DNA of 10,902 nucleotides, taken from NCBI GenBank assembly GCA_023265735.1, contig JAHFSN010000031.1, forward strand, positions 1-10,902, in the 5' to 3' direction. Positions 6,467 to 10,902 of this stretch are shown piece by piece. Source of the DNA: Spirochaetaceae bacterium. Its GTDB lineage: Bacteria; Spirochaetota; Spirochaetia; JABEVK01. Within the stretch, counting starts at the first letter, position 1. Every line of letters starts with the position of its first letter. The notes under the pieces are model-generated. The model did not search any database. It was given only the letters and a program-made list of their open reading frames with translations, and had not been told where the DNA came from. The position numbers and the translations under genes are program-made.

Positions 6467-7525
6467 ATGAAAAAAGCTCTCATGGGTTTCGTAGCTCTGG
6501 CTATGGCCCTGTCGTTGGTGTCGGTGGCTTCCGCCGCCCCCAAGACGATCGGCATCTCGATGCCCACCAAGTCCTCTGCCCGTTGGATCGCTGACGGCAA
6601 CGGCATGGTCAAGGAGTTCGAGAAGCTCGGTTACAAGACCGACCTTCAGTACGCCGAAGACGTGGTCGAGAACCAGCTGGCCCAGATTGAGAACATGATC
6701 ACCAAGGGCGACTCCGCCCTCGTCATCGCCGCCATCGACGGTGAGTCGCTGTCCTCCGTCCTCCAGAAGGCTGCCGACGCGAAGATCCCCGTAATCGCCT
6801 ACGACCGGCTGATCAAGAAGACCGCCAACGTTGACTATTACGCGACCTTCGACAATTTCAAGGTGGGCGTCATCCAGGCTTCCCAGATTGAAACCGCCCT
6901 CAAGCTGAAGACCGCCAAGGGTCCTCTCAACATTGAGCTGTTCGGTGGTTCTCCCGACGACAACAACGCCTACTTCTTCTACAACGGCGCCATGTCGGTT
7001 CTGCAGCCCTACATCGACAAGAAGGTTCTGGTTGTGAAGTCCGGCCAAATGGGCATGGACAAGGTCTCCACCCTCCGCTGGGACGGCGCCACCGCCCAGG
7101 CCCGCATGGACAACCTGCTGACCAAGAACTACAGCAAGGAAAAGGTCGCCGCCGTCCTGAGTCCCTATGACGGGATCTCGATCGGTATCCTCTCCTCGCT
7201 GAAGGCCGTCGGTTACGGCACCGCTTCCCAGCCCTATCCTGTGGTCACCGGCCAGGATGCCGAGATTCCGTCGGTCAAGTCGATCATCGCTGGCGCCCAG
7301 AGCTACACGGTGTTCAAGGACACCCGCGAACTGGCCAAGGTCGCCGTGAAGATGGTGGACGCCGTTCTCAATGGCAAGGCTGCCCCCGTGAACGACACCA
7401 AGACCTACAACAACGGCGTCAAGACCGTTCCCTCGTACCTCTTGGTTCCCGTCTCGGTGGACAAGAGCAACTACAAGGCCGCTCTGGTGGACACCGGTTA
7501 CTATACCGCTGACCAGCTGAAGTAA
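6467..7525 (+). CDS. chvE: ChvE-like periplasmic monosaccharide-binding protein of a CUT2 ABC transporter
   Basis: This 352-residue protein captures aldose sugars in the periplasm and delivers them to the permease encoded downstream. A classical signal peptide (MKKALMGFVALAMALSLVSV then ASA, cleavage near residue 23) has no lipobox Cys. The mature protein shows the ChvE/MmsE pattern: TIGISMPTKSSARWIADGN, QLAQIENMITKGDSALVIAAIDG, IPVIAYDRLI, YYATFDNFKVG, ELFGGSPDDNNAYFFYNGAM, VLSPYDGISIGILSSL and VVTGQDAEIPSVKSI. The frame is open upstream of 6467, but this ATG gives a proper signal peptide and has AAGGAG five bases before it. Codon choice differs visibly from the flanking genes (more T-ending codons such as GGT, GCT and GTT), as expected for strong expression. 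The family binds galactose, glucose, arabinose, xylose or fucose; the actual substrate cannot be told here. Confidence 0.93.
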   Translation: MKKALMGFVALAMALSLVSVASAAPKTIGISMPTKSSARWIADGNGMVKEFEKLGYKTDLQYAEDVVENQLAQIENMITKGDSALVIAAIDGESLSSVLQKAADAKIPVIAYDRLIKKTANVDYYATFDNFKVGVIQASQIETALKLKTAKGPLNIELFGGSPDDNNAYFFYNGAMSVLQPYIDKKVLVVKSGQMGMDKVSTLRWDGATAQARMDNLLTKNYSKEKVAAVLSPYDGISIGILSSLKAVGYGTASQPYPVVTGQDAEIPSVKSIIAGAQSYTVFKDTRELAKVAVKMVDAVLNGKAAPVNDTKTYNNGVKTVPSYLLVPVSVDKSNYKAALVDTGYYTADQLK

Positions 7526-7530
7526 TCCCA

Positions 7531-7580
7531 GTTCTCCTCAAGGGGTCGGGCGGTTTCTTCCGTTTCGACCCGAGGAGAGC
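7531..7580 (+). other. Strong stem-loop after the chvE-like gene
   Basis: The outer stem GTTCTCCTC (7531-7539) pairs with GAGGAGAGC (7572-7580). After a 3-nt bulge (AAG) the inner stem GGGTCG (7543-7548) pairs with CGACCC (7566-7571), with a further CGG/CCG pairing (7551-7553/7560-7562) in the loop. No T-run follows directly, so it is unlikely to terminate alone. It begins 6 bp after the stop and probably shields the binding-protein mRNA from 3' decay (inference from similar transporter operons). It also covers a GAGGAG that could serve an in-frame TTG at 7582. Confidence 0.7.
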
Positions 7581-7590
7581 GTTGAAATTG

Positions 7591-7633
7591 GCAGAGGACC
7601 TCCGGGTCTTCTGCCCGTTCTTTTTATTTTTTT
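7591..7633 (+). terminator. Intrinsic terminator/attenuator between chvE-like and gguA-like genes
   Basis: GCAGAGGACC (7591-7600) pairs fully, with one G-U, with GGTCTTCTGC (7605-7614) around a TCCG loop closed by C-G (a UNCG-type tetraloop). A T-rich run follows (7618-7633). This is a textbook Rho-independent terminator. It sits between genes of one transporter, with the ATPase ribosome-binding site (AAGGAA, 7635-7640) directly after it, so it most likely lets only part of the transcripts continue. That would keep the binding protein in excess over ATPase and permease. Confidence 0.85.
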
Positions 7634-7647
7634 CAAGGAAACCTGCC

Positions 7648-9180
7648 ATGTCAGCCACCATCCTAGAGATGAAGAACATCACGAAGGTGTTTCCGGGAGT
7701 CATCGCCCTCGATCAGGTCAACATTCGCGTGGCCCAGGGTGAAATCCACGCCCTTGTGGGAGAAAACGGTGCCGGTAAGTCGACCCTGATGAAGGTCCTC
7801 AGCGGGGTTTATCCCCACGGCACCTATACGGGAGACATTTTGTTCCAGGGGACACCCTGTGAATTCAAGGACATTCGTTCCAGCGAGGATCTGGGCATCG
7901 TTATCATTCACCAGGAACTCGCCCTCAGTCCCCACCTTTCTATCTCCGAGAACATTTTTTTGGGCAACGAACAGGCCCGCTTTGGGGTCATCGACTGGAA
8001 CAAGACCACCGAGCTGACCCGCGGTTTGCTCGCCAAAGTCGGCCTATCCGAATTGCCCAACACGAAGATTTCCAGCATTGGCGTCGGCAAGCAGCAGCTC
8101 GTCGAGATCGCCAAGGCCCTTTCCAAGCAGGTGAAACTGCTTATCCTCGACGAACCCACCGCCGCCCTCAACGACAACGACAGCGAGAACTTGCTCCAGC
8201 TTCTCCTGGAGCTCAAACGCCAGGGGATCACCTCCATCCTCATTTCGCATAAGCTCAACGAGACCGCAAAGGTGGCCGATTCGATCACCATCCTCCGGGA
8301 CGGGAAGACCATCGAGACCCTCGACGTCAAGAAAGACTCGGTGACCGAAGACCGGATCATCAAGGGCATGGTCGGCCGCGACATGACCCACCGGTTCCCG
8401 GAAAGGACCCCCCAGATCGGCGAGGTCATGTTCGAGGTGAAGAACTGGAACGTGTTCCATCCCGAGTACGAGGGACGCCAGATCATTTTTGATGCCAACC
8501 TCAACGTGCGGAAGGGAGAAGTTGTGGGACTCGCGGGCCTCATGGGGGCCGGACGCACCGAGTTCGCCATGAGCGTCTTTGGCCGCGCCTATGGGAAGCA
8601 CATCACGGGCACCATCATCAAGAACGGCAAGGAGCTCAAGCTCCATAACGTGGCTCAGGCCATCGATGCCGGCATTGCCTACTCCACGGAAGACCGCAAG
8701 CAGCTGGGGCTCATCCTCATTGACGATATCCAGCACAACACGACCCTGGCGGCGCTCCGGAAGGTCTCGAACGGCGTGGTGGTGAACGAGAACCAGGAGA
8801 TCATCGAGGCCGAACAACTTCGCAAATCGATGAATACCAAGTGCTCCAGCCTGAAGCAGAAGACGGTGAACCTTTCGGTGGGAAACCAGCAGAAGGTCGT
8901 CCTCAGCAAGTGGATCTTCTCGGGTCCGGACCTGCTCATCCTCGACGAACCGACGCGAGGCATCGACGTCGGCGCCAAGTACGAGATCTACACCATCATC
9001 AATCGCCTGGCCTCCGAAGGAAAGAGCGTCCTGCTCATTTCGTCGGAGTTGCCCGAAATCTTAGGCCTCTGTGACAGGATCTATGTGGTCAGTGAAGGTC
9101 GGTTCACCGGACAGTTGAGCCGCGCCGAAGCCACCCAGGAAAAAGTCATGAAACTCATGCTGCAAGGAAAAGGAAACTGA
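7648..9180 (+). CDS. gguA: CUT2 sugar ABC transporter ATPase with two nucleotide-binding domains (GguA/MmsA-like)
   Basis: This 510-residue cytoplasmic ATPase powers sugar import with the ChvE-like protein and the permease downstream. Domain 1 has Walker A GENGAGKST (38-46), Q-loop HQE (Q89), signature SIGVGKQQ (143-150) and Walker B LLILDEPTAAL (E169). Domain 2 has a Walker-A-like AGLMGAGRTE in which R303 stands where Lys is usual, signature LSVGNQQ (409-415) and LLILDEPTRGID (E434). A non-canonical second Walker A is normal for the CUT2 family (RbsA, XylG, MglA), and the GVGKQQ form of the first signature fits GguA/MmsA. The ATG at 7648 gives MSATILEMKNITKVFPGV, the standard family N-terminus, after AAGGAA (7635-7640). 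The frame continues up to a TTG at 7582, but that extension is encoded by the terminator. Two bases separate its stop from the permease gene. Confidence 0.94.
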   Translation: MSATILEMKNITKVFPGVIALDQVNIRVAQGEIHALVGENGAGKSTLMKVLSGVYPHGTYTGDILFQGTPCEFKDIRSSEDLGIVIIHQELALSPHLSISENIFLGNEQARFGVIDWNKTTELTRGLLAKVGLSELPNTKISSIGVGKQQLVEIAKALSKQVKLLILDEPTAALNDNDSENLLQLLLELKRQGITSILISHKLNETAKVADSITILRDGKTIETLDVKKDSVTEDRIIKGMVGRDMTHRFPERTPQIGEVMFEVKNWNVFHPEYEGRQIIFDANLNVRKGEVVGLAGLMGAGRTEFAMSVFGRAYGKHITGTIIKNGKELKLHNVAQAIDAGIAYSTEDRKQLGLILIDDIQHNTTLAALRKVSNGVVVNENQEIIEAEQLRKSMNTKCSSLKQKTVNLSVGNQQKVVLSKWIFSGPDLLILDEPTRGIDVGAKYEIYTIINRLASEGKSVLLISSELPEILGLCDRIYVVSEGRFTGQLSRAEATQEKVMKLMLQGKGN

Positions 9181-9182
9181 CC

Positions 9183-10343
9183 ATGGAAACCATCGCTCGC
9201 CTGTTCCGCGACAACATCCGACAGTACGGGATGGTATTGGCCCTCCTGCTGATCGGAGGCTTCTTTCAGATCATGACCGGAGGAATCCTCCTCAATCCGC
9301 TCAACGTGACCAACCTGGTCCTCCAGAACTCCTACATTCTCATCCTGGCCATCGGCATGCTGCTGGTCATCGTCGCCTTCCAGATCGACCTCTCCGTGGG
9401 GTCCATCGCGGCCTTCATCGGCGCCCTCTCGGGGGTGATGATGGTCACCCTGGCCCTGCCGTTCTGGCTGTCGATGATCGTCATTCTGATCTTTGGCGCC
9501 ATCCTCGGCTCGTGGCAGGCCTACTGGATCGCCTACGTGCGCATCCCGGCCTTCATCGTGACCCTCGCCGGTCAGCTCCTCTTCCGGGGACTCACCTACG
9601 TGACCCTCCAGGGTCAGTCCATTGGTCCGTTCCCCGCCGAGTTTCAGCTGATCTCTTCGGGCTTCCTCCCCGACTTCTTCGGCGGCCAGGGCATCCACAT
9701 CACCACCGTTCTTCTGGGCATCGTGGCCTCCATCGCCATCATCTGGAGCGAGTTCTCCAAGCGCGCCGCCCTGAAGAAGTACGGCTTCGAAAGGCTGTCG
9801 ATGACCCTGACTATCCTGAAGCTGATCGTGCTGGTGGGCTCCCTGAACGCGTTTACCCTGGTTCTGGCGGCGTACAAGGGCATTCCCAACGTCCTCATCC
9901 TTCTGACCGCCCTCATCCTCGTGTACACCTTCATCGCGAACAAGACCATCGCCGGTCGCCATATCTACGCCCTCGGCGGCAACGAGAAAGCCGCCGGACT
10001 CTCGGGTGTGAAGACCAAGAAGGTTCTGTTCTGGGTGTTCGTGAACATGGGCGTGCTGTCGGCCCTGTCGGGCATGGTCTTCGCCGCGCGGCTCAACGCC
10101 GCCACCCCCAAGGCGGGTGTGGGCTTCGAGCTCGACGCCATCGCCGCGTGTTTCATCGGCGGCGCGTCGGTGTCCGGCGGTATCGGAACCATCTTTGGCG
10201 CCATGGTCGGCGCCATGGTCATGGGCGTGCTCAACAACGGCATGTCCCTGATGGGCGTCGGTATCGACTGGCAGCAGGCCATCAAGGGCCTCGTCCTTCT
10301 CTTCGCGGTCGCCTTCGACGTGTTCTCCAAGTCGAAGGGCTGA
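9183..10343 (+). CDS. gguB: CUT2 sugar ABC transporter permease (GguB/MmsB-like)
   Basis: This 386-residue integral membrane protein forms the sugar channel in the inner membrane, presumably as a homodimer since only one permease gene is present. It is hydrophobic throughout with about ten predicted membrane helices. Motifs of the BPD_transp_2 (RbsC/XylH/GguB) family are visible: NVTNLVLQNSYILILAIGMLLVI near the N-terminus, QIDLSVGSIAAF, VRIPAFIVTLAGQLLFRGL, the coupling-loop region GRHIYALGGNEKAAGLSGV, and near the C-terminus ELDAIAACFIGGASVSGGIGT and GVGIDWQQAIKGLVLL. A long charged segment (EFSKRAALKKYGFE) lies in mid-protein, as in GguB-type permeases. The ATG at 9183 follows the ATPase stop by two bases, with AAGGAAAAGG upstream inside the ATPase gene. 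A strong terminator begins 20 bp after its stop. Confidence 0.94.
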   Translation: METIARLFRDNIRQYGMVLALLLIGGFFQIMTGGILLNPLNVTNLVLQNSYILILAIGMLLVIVAFQIDLSVGSIAAFIGALSGVMMVTLALPFWLSMIVILIFGAILGSWQAYWIAYVRIPAFIVTLAGQLLFRGLTYVTLQGQSIGPFPAEFQLISSGFLPDFFGGQGIHITTVLLGIVASIAIIWSEFSKRAALKKYGFERLSMTLTILKLIVLVGSLNAFTLVLAAYKGIPNVLILLTALILVYTFIANKTIAGRHIYALGGNEKAAGLSGVKTKKVLFWVFVNMGVLSALSGMVFAARLNAATPKAGVGFELDAIAACFIGGASVSGGIGTIFGAMVGAMVMGVLNNGMSLMGVGIDWQQAIKGLVLLFAVAFDVFSKSKG

Positions 10344-10363
10344 TCCTCTCTCCTCGCTCCCAG

Positions 10364-10394
10364 CCCCCGGTGCCCCACGGTGCCGGGGGTTTTT
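10364..10394 (+). terminator. Rho-independent terminator after the sugar transporter operon
   Basis: CCCCCGG TGCC (10364-10374) pairs with GGTG CCGGGGG (10379-10389) to make an 11-bp GC-rich stem (two G-U pairs) with a four-base loop, followed by TTTTT (10390-10394). It closes the + strand operon. On the minus strand the flank downstream of the hairpin is not T-rich, so it should work in one direction only. The convergent kinase gene ends at 10395, touching it. Confidence 0.92.
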
Positions 10395-10902
10395 CTATTC
10401 CAGGCGGACCAGGACTCGGCCGCCGGGACCCTGGAGCACCGTGGAGGTGCCCCGATGCTGGCCCAGAAGGCTTCCGATGAGCTTGTACCCCAGGGATTTG
10501 GTGTTGTCTGGCCGGGCCCCGCTGAAGCCGGGACCATCATCCTCCACGAGGATGAAGACCGTCGTCCCCTTGGTGGTTAGCTCCACATTCAACCGGCCGC
10601 CCCCCCGGGGCAGGAGGGCGTGTTTGAGGGCGTTGTTGATGAGCTAGGTGACGACGATGCCCACATCGAGGCAGAGTTTCACGGGCTTCTCCACGGCCTC
10701 GACCTTGACCGACACCTTCACAGCGTCTTCGTCACCGACCTCGGTGGGGACGAGCAGATGGACTAACGACTCAATGTAGTCCCCCAGATCAAGGGTCTCG
10801 GACTCCACCTTGCGATAGAGTTTGTCGTGGACGAGGGCCATGGATAGGAGCCTCGACCGGAGGGTAGCCAGAGCCTCCCGGGCCTCGGGGGTCCGGAGCC
10901 TT
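10395..10902 (-). pseudogene. HisKA_2/HWE-type sensor kinase C-terminus, interrupted by in-frame TAG
   Basis: On the minus strand one frame runs from the right edge to TAG at 10395-10397 and reads as the C-terminal part of a HisKA_2-family histidine kinase. From the edge: RLRTPEAREALATLRSRLLS, MALVHDKLYR (the conserved helix after the dimerisation region), LGDYIESLVHLL, KLCLDVGIVV, then LINNALKHALLP (N-box), VEDDGPGF (G1 box), KSLGYKLIGSLLGQ (G2 box) and GPGGRVLVRLE. A TAG at 10644-10646 sits just before LINNALKHA, where the family normally has Glu (N-E-L-x-x-N-A-x-K-H). One base change, for example GAG to TAG, explains it. Everything after it stays in frame and well conserved, so the change is recent or a sequencing error. 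The phospho-acceptor His and any sensor domain lie beyond the window. As read, the product would lack its ATP-binding domain. Confidence 0.85.

Noticed and set aside
8536..8562. Missing Walker A lysine (R303) in the second ATPase domain as a defect
   Set aside because: A non-canonical second nucleotide-binding site is normal in CUT2 ATPases; it is not a loss of function.
10364..10394. Bidirectional terminator shared by the convergent genes
   Set aside because: Only the + strand side has a T-run. On the minus strand the downstream flank is G/C-rich.
10395..10592. Separate small gene starting at the ATG near 10592 (minus)
   Set aside because: It begins inside the ATPase domain after the N-box and has no independent start signal. 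It is the downstream remnant of the interrupted kinase.

Overview
This window is GC-rich and densely coded. It looks like a chromosomal segment from a free-living, sugar-using, Gram-negative-type (diderm) bacterium. The main sugar-binding protein has a plain signal-peptidase-I leader rather than a lipobox, which implies a periplasm. A YesM/YesN-type two-component pair, a ChvE/GguA/GguB (CUT2) sugar importer and an HWE/HisKA_2-type kinase together would suit a saccharolytic spirochaete or an acidobacterium-like lineage. That placement is an inference; nothing here fixes the taxon.

Layout. Positions 2-529 (+) are the C-terminal half of the ribosome-associated ATPase YchF, cut by the window edge. 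Positions 530-905 have no convincing gene. They hold a long imperfect inverted repeat that begins inside the last codons of ychF, followed by seven degenerate copies of a short GC-rich motif. Positions 906-6327 (+) form a tight sensory operon: a membrane-anchored TPR protein, a YesM-like membrane histidine kinase, a YesN-like response regulator with an AraC-type DNA-binding domain, and an unusual lipoprotein with two tandem periplasmic-binding-protein domains. The last three genes are joined by ATGA overlaps. Positions 6467-10343 (+) encode a complete CUT2 monosaccharide ABC transporter: ChvE-like binding protein, two-domain ATPase and permease. A strong stem-loop and an intrinsic terminator/attenuator lie between the binding protein and the ATPase, and a second strong terminator closes the operon. 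Positions 10395-10902 (-) are the C-terminal part of a convergent HisKA_2-family kinase, interrupted by an in-frame TAG at the start of its ATP-binding N-box.

How the genes may work together (inference): the tandem binding-protein lipoprotein probably senses a sugar in the periplasm and passes the signal to the YesM-like kinase. The kinase phosphorylates the YesN-like regulator, which would activate the adjacent ChvE-GguAB importer from the 139-bp gap at 6328-6466. That gap lacks a convincing sigma-70 promoter, which fits activator-dependent transcription. The terminator after the binding-protein gene would keep that protein in excess over the membrane components.

The most notable items are the tandem-PBP sensor candidate, the ychF-spanning inverted repeat, the apparently leaderless GTG start of the kinase gene, and the nonsense-interrupted kinase at the right edge.
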